DNA of 64,000 nt from Actinomadura sp. WMMA1423 (lineage in GTDB: Bacteria; Actinomycetota; Actinomycetes; Streptosporangiales; Streptosporangiaceae). Of the stretch, positions 8,670 to 16,355 are shown piece after piece (the first letter of the stretch is position 1; the number at the start of each line of letters is the position of its first letter). The stretch is from contig NZ_CP041244.1 in the NCBI RefSeq assembly GCF_006547145.1, forward strand, positions 6,820,001 to 6,884,000. The letters run 5' to 3'. Made by a program: the position numbers and the translations under genes. The notes under the pieces are model-generated. The model was not told the DNA's origin. It ran no database searches and saw only the letters and a program-made list of their open reading frames with translations.

Positions 8670-10052
8670 GTGGGCGAGTCGAACGAGGACCCTGGCGCGG
8701 CGGGCGGCGCCGTCCGGCGGGTCGCGGCGCGGTGGACGACGGCGACGCGGGCCGGCGGGGAGCCGGCGTCCGTCATGAACCGCCCCTGGCATCCGCTCGC
8801 GATGGCGTCGTCCTCGCTGACCTGGCGCTCGGCGCTGTACCTGGGTGTCGGCCTGGCGTTCGGGCTGGCCTGGTTCGTGATCCTCGCGGTCGGGCTGACC
8901 CTGTCGATCGGGCTGCTGATCTTCTGGATCGGCATCCCGCTGTTGGCGCTGCTCATGGTGGCGTGGCGGTTCGGCGCGGTGCTGGAGCGGCGGCTCGTCC
9001 TGGCCGCGTTCGGCGTCCGGATCCCGAGCCCGTACCGGCCCATTCCGGCCGGGCGCAACCCGCTGGTCAAGCTCAGGGGGATGGCGGCGGACCCGGCGAC
9101 CTGGAAGGACCTCGTCTACCTCGCGGTGCTGTTCCCCCTCACGATGGTCGAGTTCGTCGTGTCGGCGGCGGTGTGGACCGCGACGGGGTCCCTGCTGTTC
9201 CTGCCGGTGATCGTGGCCGTGAGCGGCGGCGCCGAGGTCAACTTCGGGGTGTCGTACTGGGCGGGCGATCCCGCGGAGGCGCTGCCGATGTCGGTCCTCG
9301 GCCTGGGGTTCCTCGTCGTCGCGATGTACGTGACGCGCGCGATGGCGATGGGGCACGCCTCGTTCGCCGCGCTGATGCTGGGCCCGAGCCCGTCGCAGAG
9401 CGAGAACGCCGCGCTGCGCGAGCGGACCGAGCACCTGCGGGCCAGCCGCGCCCGCGGGGTGGACGCGGCCGAGTTCGAGCGGCGCCGCATCGAGCGGGAC
9501 CTGCACGACGGGGCGCAGCAGCGCCTGCTGGCCGTGGCGATGGACATCGGCCGCGCCCGCGCCAAGCTCGACGAGGACCCCGAGGGCGCGCGGGCCCTGA
9601 TCGAGCAGGCCCACGCGGGCACCAGGGAGGCGATCTCCGAGCTGCGCGACCTCGCCCGCGGGATCTACCCGGCGATCCTCACCGACCGCGGCCTGGACCC
9701 GGCGCTGTCCGGACTCGCCGGGCGCGCCCCCGTCCCCGTCGAGGTGGAGGTCGACCTGCCCGAGCGCCCGCCGGCCGCGGTCGAGAGCATCGCCTACTTC
9801 ATCGTCGCCGAGTCGCTCGCCAACATCGCCAAGTACGCCCGCGCGACCCGCGCGTCCGTCCGCGTGACCCGCGAGGACCGCGTGGTCGTCGTCGAGGTGG
9901 CGGACGACGGGGTGGGCGGCGCGGTCGCGCGGCCGGACGGCGGCCTGGCCGGGCTCGCCGACCGGGCGGCGACGATCGACGGCACGCTGGTCGTGGACAG
10001 CCCGCCCGGCGGACCCACGGTCGTCCGCGCCGAACTGCCCTGCACGTGGTGA
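8670..10052 (+). CDS. sensor histidine kinase, NarL/DesK type with integral-membrane sensor domain
   Basis: A 460-residue kinase. A sensor region with about four hydrophobic segments (roughly residues 55-95 and 148-225) is followed by a HisKA_3 dimerisation helix with phospho-acceptor H279 in ERDLHDGAQQ, and a C-terminal HATPase. LHDGAQQ is the signature of LiaS/DesK-like kinases that pair with LuxR-type regulators, which here is the next gene, 60 bp away. The GTG at 8670 follows GGAGGGA (8659-8665); an ATG at 8775 is an alternative. The upstream palindrome at 8565 suggests autoregulation. An envelope or membrane stress role is inferred from the kinase class. Confidence 0.88.
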   Translation: MGESNEDPGAAGGAVRRVAARWTTATRAGGEPASVMNRPWHPLAMASSSLTWRSALYLGVGLAFGLAWFVILAVGLTLSIGLLIFWIGIPLLALLMVAWRFGAVLERRLVLAAFGVRIPSPYRPIPAGRNPLVKLRGMAADPATWKDLVYLAVLFPLTMVEFVVSAAVWTATGSLLFLPVIVAVSGGAEVNFGVSYWAGDPAEALPMSVLGLGFLVVAMYVTRAMAMGHASFAALMLGPSPSQSENAALRERTEHLRASRARGVDAAEFERRRIERDLHDGAQQRLLAVAMDIGRARAKLDEDPEGARALIEQAHAGTREAISELRDLARGIYPAILTDRGLDPALSGLAGRAPVPVEVEVDLPERPPAAVESIAYFIVAESLANIAKYARATRASVRVTREDRVVVVEVADDGVGGAVARPDGGLAGLADRAATIDGTLVVDSPPGGPTVVRAELPCTW

Positions 10053-10100
10053 TCCGGCCCCGTACGCGGTGATCTCGGCGCGGGGCGGCGCGGCGGGCCC

Positions 10101-10106
10101 GATAAT
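10101..10106 (+). promoter_or_regulatory. possible -10 for a leaderless response-regulator transcript
   Basis: GATAAT ends 6 nt before the ATG at 10113, so the regulator could also be transcribed alone. Confidence 0.35.
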
Positions 10107-10112
10107 GGCCGG

Positions 10113-10760
10113 ATGCGGGTAGTGATCGCCGAAGACTCGGTGCTGCTGAGGGAAGGGCTCGTCCGGCTGCTCGGCGACGCCGGGATCGAGACGGTGGCGA
10201 CCGTCGGGGACGGGCCGGGGCTGCTCGGCATCGTCGAGGAGCACGCTCCGGACCTCGCCATCGTGGACGTCCGGATGCCGCCCTCGTTCACCGACGAGGG
10301 GCTGCGAGCGGCCCTCGCCGTCCGGGAGCGCCGTCCGGGCACGCCGATCCTCGTCCTGTCCCAGTACGTGGAGGAGCGCTACGCCACGGACCTGATCGGC
10401 GGCGGCGCCCAGGGCGTCGGCTACCTGCTGAAGGAGCGGGTGTCGGACGTCGAGGAGTTCATCGACGCGGTCCGCCGCATCGCCGCCGGCGGGACGGTCA
10501 TCGACCCGGAAGTGATCGGCCAGCTGCTCGGCCGCCGCCGTACCGGCGACCCCCTGGAGGCCCTGACCCCCCGCGAGCGCGAGGTGCTCGGACTGATGGC
10601 GCAGGGCCGCTCGAACGGCGCCATCGCCGCCGACCTCGTCGTCACCGAGGGCGCCGTGGAGAAGCATATCTCCAACATCTTCATGAAGCTGGACCTCCAG
10701 CCCGCCCAGGGCGGCCACCGCCGGGTCATGGCCGTACTCGCCTACCTGGGACGGGGTTAG
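10113..10760 (+). CDS. response regulator, LuxR/NarL family
   Basis: Cognate regulator of the preceding kinase, 215 residues. Receiver domain with D52 (LAIVDVRMPP) as phospho-acceptor and a lysine in YLLKERV; C-terminal LuxR helix-turn-helix (LTPREREVLGLMAQG ... VEKHISNIFMKL). Its stop codon lies inside the first copy of a 39-bp repeat that carries the GGGGTTAGCCCC palindrome core. The kinase class and shared operator point to envelope-stress control, with the DUF4097 gene at 31222-32154 as a candidate target. Confidence 0.92.
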   Translation: MRVVIAEDSVLLREGLVRLLGDAGIETVATVGDGPGLLGIVEEHAPDLAIVDVRMPPSFTDEGLRAALAVRERRPGTPILVLSQYVEERYATDLIGGGAQGVGYLLKERVSDVEEFIDAVRRIAAGGTVIDPEVIGQLLGRRRTGDPLEALTPREREVLGLMAQGRSNGAIAADLVVTEGAVEKHISNIFMKLDLQPAQGGHRRVMAVLAYLGRG

Positions 10761-10839
10761 CCCCGCCCGGAACACGCGGGTCGGGCTGGGCGGTTCTCAC
10801 CTACCCGGGACGGGGTTAGCCCGGCCCGAGACACGCGGG
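10742..10839. repeat. two 39-bp direct repeats carrying the GGGGTTAGCCC core
   Basis: Copies at 10742-10780 and 10801-10839 match at 35 of 39 positions, period 59 bp. Each contains a CGGGGTTAGCCC(C/G)G palindrome core like the operator at 8565. The first copy overlaps the response-regulator stop codon. Confidence 0.7.
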
Positions 10840-10885
10840 GAGGGCGGCCGGAAGGCGCTCTGAGCGCCTGGAGGTCGCCCTCCCC
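10837..10885 (+). terminator. terminator hairpin after the two-component system
   Basis: GGGGAGGGCG (10837-10846) pairs perfectly with CGCCCTCCCC (10876-10885); an inner AGGCGC/GCGCCT stem caps it. No U-tract. Confidence 0.7.
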
Positions 10886-11164
10886 GCCGAGCCGGGCGAC
10901 CGCAGCGACACGACAACAACCCGCACGGGCACAGGAACCGAAACCGTGGCGTGAGGATCGCCCGGCTCGCAACGGGGGGTTCCAGGGGGGTCGCTACCCC
11001 TGGGCAAGCACAGCCCGGGAATGACCGGGGACCTCGCCACGTTCGGGTATCTGGCACACTTGGTGTGCAACCGCTGCGGTACCGGTTCACGCCTCCCACA
11101 TCTGCCCCATGGCATCGCCATGCGGCCGGGGGCGCCCGGCGACCGCCCGAAGCGAGGAGAACAC
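10886..11164 (+). promoter_or_regulatory. rpmE upstream region with sigma-R-like promoter
   Basis: GGGAAT at 11018-11023 and GTT at 11041-11043, with 17 nt between, match the thiol-stress sigma-R/SigH pattern (GGAAT, about 18 nt, GTT). rpmE is a known sigma-R target in S. coelicolor (from memory). Also present: a CCAGGGG/CCCCTGG hairpin at 10983-11004 and the palindrome GCACACTTGGTGTGC at 11054-11068. Ribosome site GAGGAGA at 11154-11160. Confidence 0.55.
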
Positions 11165-11383
11165 ATGAAGCCCGACATCCACCCGGAGTATGTCGTCACC
11201 ACCGTGACGTGCACCTGCGGTAACACCTTCGAGACCCGCAGCACCGCCGCGAACGGCGTGATCCACGCGGACGTGTGCTCGAACTGCCACCCGTTCTACA
11301 CGGGCAAGCAGAAGATCCTCGACACCGGCGGCCGGGTCGCGCGCTTCGAGCAGCGCTTCGGCAAGAAGAAGGCCGGCAAGTAG
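11165..11383 (+). CDS. rpmE: 50S ribosomal protein L31, zinc-binding (C+) form
   Basis: A 72-residue large-subunit protein. C16, C18, C38 and C41 form the zinc site that defines the C+ type, unlike zinc-independent paralogues made under zinc starvation. Strong ribosome site GAGGAGA. Because the zinc-thiolate site is redox sensitive, the sigma-R-like promoter at 11018-11043 makes physiological sense. Followed by a 10-bp-stem terminator. Confidence 0.97.
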   Translation: MKPDIHPEYVVTTVTCTCGNTFETRSTAANGVIHADVCSNCHPFYTGKQKILDTGGRVARFEQRFGKKKAGK

Positions 11384-11407
11384 GACGATCCGCACCGCGG
11401 ACATCAG

Positions 11408-11444
11408 GGACGGCCCGAGGACTCTCCACGTCCCCGGGCCGTCC
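11408..11444 (+). terminator. rpmE terminator
   Basis: GGACGGCCCG (11408-11417) pairs perfectly with CGGGCCGTCC (11435-11444); inner GGAC/GTCC stem within the 17-nt loop. Confidence 0.8.
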
Positions 11445-11497
11445 GAAATCGGCGCGGGGGCGGTCGCCCCCGCGCCGCGACGGGCCAGGACACCAGC

Positions 11498-12562
11498 GTG
11501 AATCTCGACGATCTGATCAGCGAATACGCGAGCATCGAGGAACGCCTCGCCGACCCGTCGGTCCATGCCGACCAGGGGCTGGCGCGCAAGCTCGGCAAGC
11601 GCTACGCGGAGCTGCGGCCGATCGTCGAGACGCACCGCGAGCTGGCCGCGACCGAGGACGACCTCGCCGCCGCCCGCGAGCTGGCCGGGGAGGACGCCGC
11701 GTTCGCCGCCGAGGCCGAGGAGCTCGGCGAGCGCCGCGAGAACCTGGAGGAGCGGCTGCGGCGGCTGCTCGTCCCGCGCGACCCGAACGACGCCAAGGAC
11801 GTGATCCTGGAGGTCAAGGCCGGCGAGGGCGGCGAGGAGTCGGCGCTGTTCGCCGGCGACCTGCTGCGGATGTACCTCCGCTACGCCGAGCGCGTCGGCT
11901 GGAAGACCGAGGTCCTCGACTCCCACCCCTCCGACCTCGGCGGCTACAAGGACGTCACGGTCGCGGTGAAGGCCAAGGGGTCCCAGGAGGAGGGGGTCTG
12001 GACGCGCCTGAAGTTCGAGGGCGGCGTCCACCGGGTGCAGCGGGTGCCCGCGACCGAGTCGCAGGGCCGCATCCACACCAGCGCCGTCGGCGTCCTGGTG
12101 ACGCCCGAGGCCGAGGACGTCGAGGTCCAGGTCGACCCGAACGACCTGCGCATCGACGTGTACCGCTCGTCCGGGCCCGGCGGGCAGAGCGTCAACACGA
12201 CCGACTCCGCCGTGCGCATCACGCACCTGCCGACCGGCGTCGTCGTCTCCTGCCAGAACGAGAAGAGCCAGCTCCAGAACAAGGAGCAGGCGCTGCGCAT
12301 CCTGCGGTCCCGGCTGCTGGCGATGGCGCAGGAGGAGGCCGACGCCGCCGCGTCCGCCGAGCGCAAGAGCCAGGTCCGCACCGTGGACCGCTCCGAGCGG
12401 GTGCGCACCTACAACTACCCGGAGAACCGGATCTCCGATCACCGGGTCGGCTACAAGGCCTACAACCTCGACCAGGTGCTGGACGGCGACCTCCACAACG
12501 TCACGCAGGCGCTCGTCGACGCCGAGATGGAACGCCGGCTGGCCGAAGCCCAGAAGTCATGA
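11498..12562 (+). CDS. prfA: peptide chain release factor 1
   Basis: Recognises UAA and UAG and triggers peptide release. It has 354 residues. The codon-reading motif PAT is at 184-186 and the catalytic GGQ at 228-230 (SSGPGGQSVN); the glutamine is the methylation target of PrmC, encoded just downstream. GTG start behind AGGA. The gene ends into a set of 57-bp tandem repeats that separate it from prmC. Confidence 0.97.
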   Translation: MNLDDLISEYASIEERLADPSVHADQGLARKLGKRYAELRPIVETHRELAATEDDLAAARELAGEDAAFAAEAEELGERRENLEERLRRLLVPRDPNDAKDVILEVKAGEGGEESALFAGDLLRMYLRYAERVGWKTEVLDSHPSDLGGYKDVTVAVKAKGSQEEGVWTRLKFEGGVHRVQRVPATESQGRIHTSAVGVLVTPEAEDVEVQVDPNDLRIDVYRSSGPGGQSVNTTDSAVRITHLPTGVVVSCQNEKSQLQNKEQALRILRSRLLAMAQEEADAAASAERKSQVRTVDRSERVRTYNYPENRISDHRVGYKAYNLDQVLDGDLHNVTQALVDAEMERRLAEAQKS

Positions 12563-12727
12563 TGAGCGCAGCGAACCGGGGGGTGTGGGGGGTCGTCCCC
12601 CCTCGAAGGGCAGCCGTCTTGAGCGTGGCGAGCCGGGGGGTGTGGGGGGTCGTCCCGCCTCGAAGGGCAGCCGTCTTGAGCGTGGCGAGCCGGGGGGTGT
12701 GGGGGGTCGTCCCCGCTCGAAGGGCAG
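12563..12727. repeat. 57-bp tandem repeat, three copies, between prfA and prmC
   Basis: Units start at 12563, 12620 and 12677. Each holds a G-run, TGTGGGGGGTCGTCCC and CTCGAAGGGCAG. In the first copy GGGGGG-TCGT-CCCCCC is a perfect hairpin; the others have drifted. The array begins directly after the prfA stop and ends 4 bp before the prmC start, so it carries the prmC ribosome site. Confidence 0.85.
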
Positions 12728-12731
12728 GAGC

Positions 12732-13592
12732 ATGAACCTGCTGCTCGACGAGATCGCCAGGGCCACCGCGCGGCTCGCCGACGCGGGGGCCGCCTCGCCC
12801 CGCGCCGACGCCGAGGAGCTCGCGGCGGCCGTGCACCGGGTGCGGCGCTCGGAGCTGCACGGAGTCCCCGACAGCGCGTTCGACGCCCGGTTCTGGGAGT
12901 TCGTCGCGCGCCGCGAGGCGGGGGAGCCGCTGCAGCACATCACCGGCCGCGCGTTCTTCCGCTACCTGGAGCTGAAGGTCGGGCCCGGCGTGTTCGTGCC
13001 GCGTCCGGAGACCGAGGTGATGGTCGGCTGGGCGCTGGAGACGCTGCGCGACATGGACGTCCGCGACCCTCTCGTGGTCGACCTCGGCACCGGCTCCGCC
13101 GCGATCGCGCTGTCCATCGCGCTGGAGGCGCCCCGGGCCCGCGTCCACGCCGTGGAGAAGGACCCTACGGCCTTCGTCCACGCGACCCGCAACGTGGAGG
13201 AGCTGGACGAGCGAGGCCGCGTCCGGCTGCACCTGGGCGACTTCGCCTCCGCCCTCACCGAGCTGGACGGCACCGTCGACCTCGTCGTCAGCAACCCCCC
13301 GTACATCCCTATGAGCGAGTGGGAGTACGTCCCCCGCGACGTCCGCGACCACGACCCCGCCGACGCCCTGTGGGGCGGCGGTGACGACGGCCTGGACGCG
13401 ATCCGCATCGTGGAGCGCACCGCCCGCCGCCTCCTGCGCCCCGGCGGTTACGCGGCCGTCGAGCACAGCGACCTCCAGGGCAACGGCGTCTACTGGGTCT
13501 TCGCGGAGGAGAACGGCTGGCGCGACGTGCGCAACCGTCGCGACCTCGCGAACCGGGACCGCTTCGTGACCGCGCGCCTGGCAGCCGACTAG
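12732..13592 (+). CDS. prmC: release-factor glutamine N5-methyltransferase
   Basis: Methylates the GGQ glutamine of release factors using S-adenosylmethionine. It has 286 residues: helical substrate-binding N-domain, then a Rossmann methyltransferase with DLGTGSAAIAL (about 117-127) and the catalytic NPPY at 188-191. ATG at 12732 gives the usual N-terminus; AGGAG lies only 1 nt upstream, an unusually tight spacing created by the end of the 57-bp repeat array. Forms a functional pair with prfA. Confidence 0.96.
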   Translation: MNLLLDEIARATARLADAGAASPRADAEELAAAVHRVRRSELHGVPDSAFDARFWEFVARREAGEPLQHITGRAFFRYLELKVGPGVFVPRPETEVMVGWALETLRDMDVRDPLVVDLGTGSAAIALSIALEAPRARVHAVEKDPTAFVHATRNVEELDERGRVRLHLGDFASALTELDGTVDLVVSNPPYIPMSEWEYVPRDVRDHDPADALWGGGDDGLDAIRIVERTARRLLRPGGYAAVEHSDLQGNGVYWVFAEENGWRDVRNRRDLANRDRFVTARLAAD

Positions 13593-13689
13593 CCCCGCTA
13601 TCCTGGGCGGTGCCCTGCCCGCGAGCTGTGCCATGCCCACGAGCTGTGGCGTACCGGACGAGCGTGTACAGATGGGAAGACGGGCGACC

Positions 13690-14505
13690 GTGAGCCGACG
13701 TTACGACTGCTCTGAGCCGATGGAGCGCAGCCGGGGGATAGCCGAGGCCTTCTCGGCCGTCCGGCGCGGCGAGCTGATCGTCATGCCGACCGACACCGTG
13801 TACGGCGTCGGCGTCGACGCGTTCACGCCGCCCGCCGTGACCGCGCTCCTGGACGCCAAGGGCCGCGGACGCGAGATGCCGCCGCCGGTGCTGGTCGGCT
13901 CCGTCCGCGCCGCGACCGCCCTGGTCGAGGACCTCGGCACCTACGGGCAGGACCTCATCGACGAGTTCTGGCCGGGCGCGCTGACCCTGGTGTGCCGCGC
14001 CAACCCCAGCCTCATGTGGGACCTCGGCGAGACCAAGGGCACCGTCGCCATCCGGATGCCGATGCACGAGCTCGCCGTGGAACTGCTCAAGGAGACCGGG
14101 CCCCTCGCGGTGAGCAGCGCGAACCTCTCCGGCCGCCCCGCCGCCCGCACGGTCGACGAGGCCGAGAAGATGCTCGGCGACTCGGTGGCGGTCTACCTGG
14201 ACGGGGGCCGGTCCGGCCACGCCGACCCGTCCACGATCATCGACCTGACCGGTCCCGTCCCGCGCCTCCTGCGCGCTGGCGCCGTCCCCGAGGACAAGAT
14301 CCGCGCCGTGGTGGGCGTCCTCCTCACCGAGGAGGACGAGCCCGAGGAGCCCGCAGAGGTCCCGTCCGCCGCCGAGGAAGCCAAGCCTTCCCTCACCAAG
14401 GAGGAGCCCTCGACGGCCCTCCACGAGCCTTCTGAGACTCCCCGGGAAACGCCTGAGCCGACCTCCAGGCCGTCCCTGCACAAGGACACCCCCGGCACCG
14501 ACTGA
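13690..14505 (+). CDS. tsaC: L-threonylcarbamoyladenylate synthase (Sua5/YwlC/TsaC family)
   Basis: Makes threonylcarbamoyl-AMP from threonine, bicarbonate and ATP for the t6A modification of ANN-decoding tRNAs. It has 271 residues. Core motifs are PTDTVYGVGVDAF, KGRGREMPPPVLV and SSANLSGRPAA. The GTG at 13690 (VSRRYDCSEP) matches the typical actinobacterial N-terminus; an ATG at 13633 is in frame but would extend the protein unusually. The last 50 residues are an acidic, proline-rich tail (repeated E, P, S, T) outside the fold and probably disordered. Confidence 0.93.
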   Translation: MSRRYDCSEPMERSRGIAEAFSAVRRGELIVMPTDTVYGVGVDAFTPPAVTALLDAKGRGREMPPPVLVGSVRAATALVEDLGTYGQDLIDEFWPGALTLVCRANPSLMWDLGETKGTVAIRMPMHELAVELLKETGPLAVSSANLSGRPAARTVDEAEKMLGDSVAVYLDGGRSGHADPSTIIDLTGPVPRLLRAGAVPEDKIRAVVGVLLTEEDEPEEPAEVPSAAEEAKPSLTKEEPSTALHEPSETPRETPEPTSRPSLHKDTPGTD

Positions 14506-14536
14506 CGCCACGGTGTTCCAGGCGCCTCGGCGCGAA

Positions 14537-14743
14537 TCAAAGGTCCCTGCGCTTGACGGCGGCCATGGCTAGAGCCAGCAGGGCCAGGCCGACGAGGACC
14601 GCATAACCGATCTCCCCCGCCGCGCCGTAAGGGACGCGGGATTCCGTCTCCGGGTCGACGATCCCGCCGACCGCAGTGAACGGCATCCACCCGGCCACGG
14701 CGCCTCCAACGCGCGGCAGCGACCACGGGCGGGACGCCCACGT
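14537..14743 (-). pseudogene. remnant of an ABC-2-type transporter permease (C-terminal 68 codons)
   Basis: Reading the minus strand up to TGA at 14539-14537 gives a 68-codon open stretch ending in a hydrophobic helix (GYAVLVGLALLALAMAAV) and KRRDL. A loop with WMPFTAVGG precedes the helix. This is the usual C-terminus of actinobacterial ABC-2 permeases (final TM helix then RRDx). Upstream the frame loses its membrane character and no start or ribosome site is seen. I infer a decayed gene whose 5' part and ATPase partner are gone. Nothing else is recognisable in the 14506-14942 gap except the promoter of the next gene. Confidence 0.55.
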
Positions 14744-14903
14744 CGGCGGCGCGCGGCCACCGCGCGAGGCTCCCGTCCGTGCGCACCCGCCGACCTTATG
14801 GCGCGGGGCGCTCGGACGTCTCCGCCCTCCCGGCCGCGTTCCGGCGCGATCCCGACGCCGGGCGGCCGGACGGGCGGCGGCCGGGCCGCGCTGACCAGCG
14901 GCT

Positions 14904-14932
14904 CTGACATCAATTTGCGAAATCTGTAGAAA
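14904..14932 (+). promoter_or_regulatory. promoter of the BTAD regulator gene
   Basis: CTGACA (14904-14909), 17-nt spacer, TAGAAA (14927-14932), in an AT-rich island. The start point would fall near 14940, making the GTG at 14943 almost leaderless. Confidence 0.5.
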
Positions 14933-14942
14933 TCTCGGTCGA

Positions 14943-15719
14943 GTGGAGCAGCGGACGGCGGGGGTCGCGCATCAACCGGGTATGCATGTTGATCAGAGTG
15001 CTGTCGCCGCGGAGGACGCCGGGCTCGGGCTTCTCACCTCCTTCCGGTGCCGGGTCGGCGGGCGGGACGTCGGGCTGCCTCCGGCGCCGCGCCGCCTGAT
15101 CGTCGCGGTGGCGCTGGAGCCGGGCGGGCTGGGGCGGGGTTCCCTGCAAGGGCGGCTGTGGCCGGACGTCGAGTCCGCCGAGGCGGCGAAGCGGCTGCGG
15201 CAGGCGCTGTGGCGGGTCCGCCGGGACACCGGCGAGCGGCTCCTGGCCGTGACGCCGTCCCATGTCGCGCTCGCCGAGGATGTCGACGTCGACCTGCGCC
15301 GGGGCGAGCGCCTCGCGCGCCTGGTGGCCGGGGGGACCGTCGCGGCGGCGCAGCCGGACGAGGTGGAGCTGCTGGGCGGTGAGCTCCTGCCCTGCTGGCC
15401 GGACGAGGACGTGTGGGGCGTCCGGGACCGGTGGAACCTGCTCCGGCTCCTGGCGCTGGAGCGGCTCGCCGGGCACGCGCTGGCGGCCGGCGACGTGACC
15501 GGGGCGATCGACCTGGCCGAGGCCGCCGCGCGGGTGGACGCGCTGTCCGAGGCGTCCCACCGCATCATGGCCGCCGTGCACCTGGCGCGCGGTGACCAGG
15601 TGAGCGCGTGGCGGGTGTTCACGCGGTACCGGCGGCTGCTGGACGAGGAGATGGGGCTCGAACCCAGCGCCGAGTTCCGCGGACTCCTGGAGAGCCCCGG
15701 ACGGACACTGGTCTCGTGA
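14943..15719 (+). CDS. BTAD-domain transcriptional regulator (SARP-like)
   Basis: A 258-residue protein. The N-terminal half looks like a compact winged-helix DNA-binding region of the OmpR/SARP kind (LPPAPRRLIVAVALEPGG ... AKRLRQALWRVRR). The C-terminal half is a bacterial transcriptional activation domain of TPR-like helices ending in the typical SHRIMAAVHLARGDQVSAWR and LLDEEMGLEPSAEFRGL. No NB-ARC or kinase module follows, so it is a small activator. An in-frame ATG at 14982 is an alternative start; the promoter position favours 14943. Target unknown. Confidence 0.8.
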   Translation: MEQRTAGVAHQPGMHVDQSAVAAEDAGLGLLTSFRCRVGGRDVGLPPAPRRLIVAVALEPGGLGRGSLQGRLWPDVESAEAAKRLRQALWRVRRDTGERLLAVTPSHVALAEDVDVDLRRGERLARLVAGGTVAAAQPDEVELLGGELLPCWPDEDVWGVRDRWNLLRLLALERLAGHALAAGDVTGAIDLAEAAARVDALSEASHRIMAAVHLARGDQVSAWRVFTRYRRLLDEEMGLEPSAEFRGLLESPGRTLVS

Positions 15720-15840
15720 GCGCCGGCGGCCGGTGGCCGGGCTCTGACTCGGTTTCGGCTCTGGCTCCGGTGGTGACTCTGGCCTTAACCGGCCGTCAGG
15801 CGGGCGGGCGGTTCACGCCGGTTCCGTGAGCGACCGCGGT

Positions 15841-15846
15841 TAAGAT
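15841..15846 (+). promoter_or_regulatory. -10 of a leaderless ECF-sigma promoter
   Basis: TAAGAT ends 8 nt before the GTG at 15855; no consensus -35. An alternative sigma factor or an activator may be used. Confidence 0.4.
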
Positions 15847-15854
15847 CACCCCCC

Positions 15855-16355
15855 GTGGTCATCCCCCGGACCGGCGACCTGGTCGCTCTGTATGAGGAGC
15901 ACCAGCTCCGTCTCGTGCGGATGGCGGTCCTGCTGGTCGGGGACGAGGCCACCGCCGAAGACGTGGTGCAGGACGTCTTCCTTCGCATGCAGGACAGGTC
16001 CCCCCACCTGGACGGCGAGGGGAAGCTGCTCGCCTACGTCCGCGCCGCTGTCCTGAACGGCTGCCGCATGGTCCTGCGCCGCCGCCGGATGATGTGGCGC
16101 CACACCGAGCCGCACGAGCCGCCGGTCTGGTCGGCCGAGTCCGCGGCGATGCTCGGCGAGGACCGCCGGGAGGTCATGCGGGCCCTCCGGCGGCTGCCGC
16201 GCCGCCAGCGCGAGGCCGTCGTCCTGCGCTACTACCTCGACCTCAGCGACGACGAGGTCTCCGCGGCCATGGGCATCCGGCCCGCGACGGTACGGTCCAC
16301 GATGGCCAGGGCGCTCGCCGCCCTGGCCCGGGAGCTGGGGGAGGAGGCGCCATGA
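15855..16355 (+). CDS. ECF RNA polymerase sigma factor, SigE-like family
   Basis: A 166-residue sigma-70 group 4 factor with only regions 2 and 4. Region 2 is YEEHQLRLVRMAVLLVGDEATAEDVVQDVFLRM; region 4 is LRRLPRRQREAVVLRYYLDLSDDEVSAAMGI, ending in the recognition helix ATVRSTMARALAAL. It overlaps the next gene by 4 bp (ATGA), the typical layout of a sigma factor with its membrane regulator. Probably leaderless. Confidence 0.92.
   Translation: MVIPRTGDLVALYEEHQLRLVRMAVLLVGDEATAEDVVQDVFLRMQDRSPHLDGEGKLLAYVRAAVLNGCRMVLRRRRMMWRHTEPHEPPVWSAESAAMLGEDRREVMRALRRLPRRQREAVVLRYYLDLSDDEVSAAMGIRPATVRSTMARALAALARELGEEAP

Noticed and set aside
8535..10775. 746-codon minus-strand frame opposite the two-component system
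   Set aside because: Shadow of the kinase and regulator genes, composed of low-complexity R/G/P/D/H sequence typical of antisense high-GC frames.
12563..12727. CRISPR array
   Set aside because: Units are contiguous with no unique spacers; it is a tandem repeat. No other candidate array or cas gene was seen.
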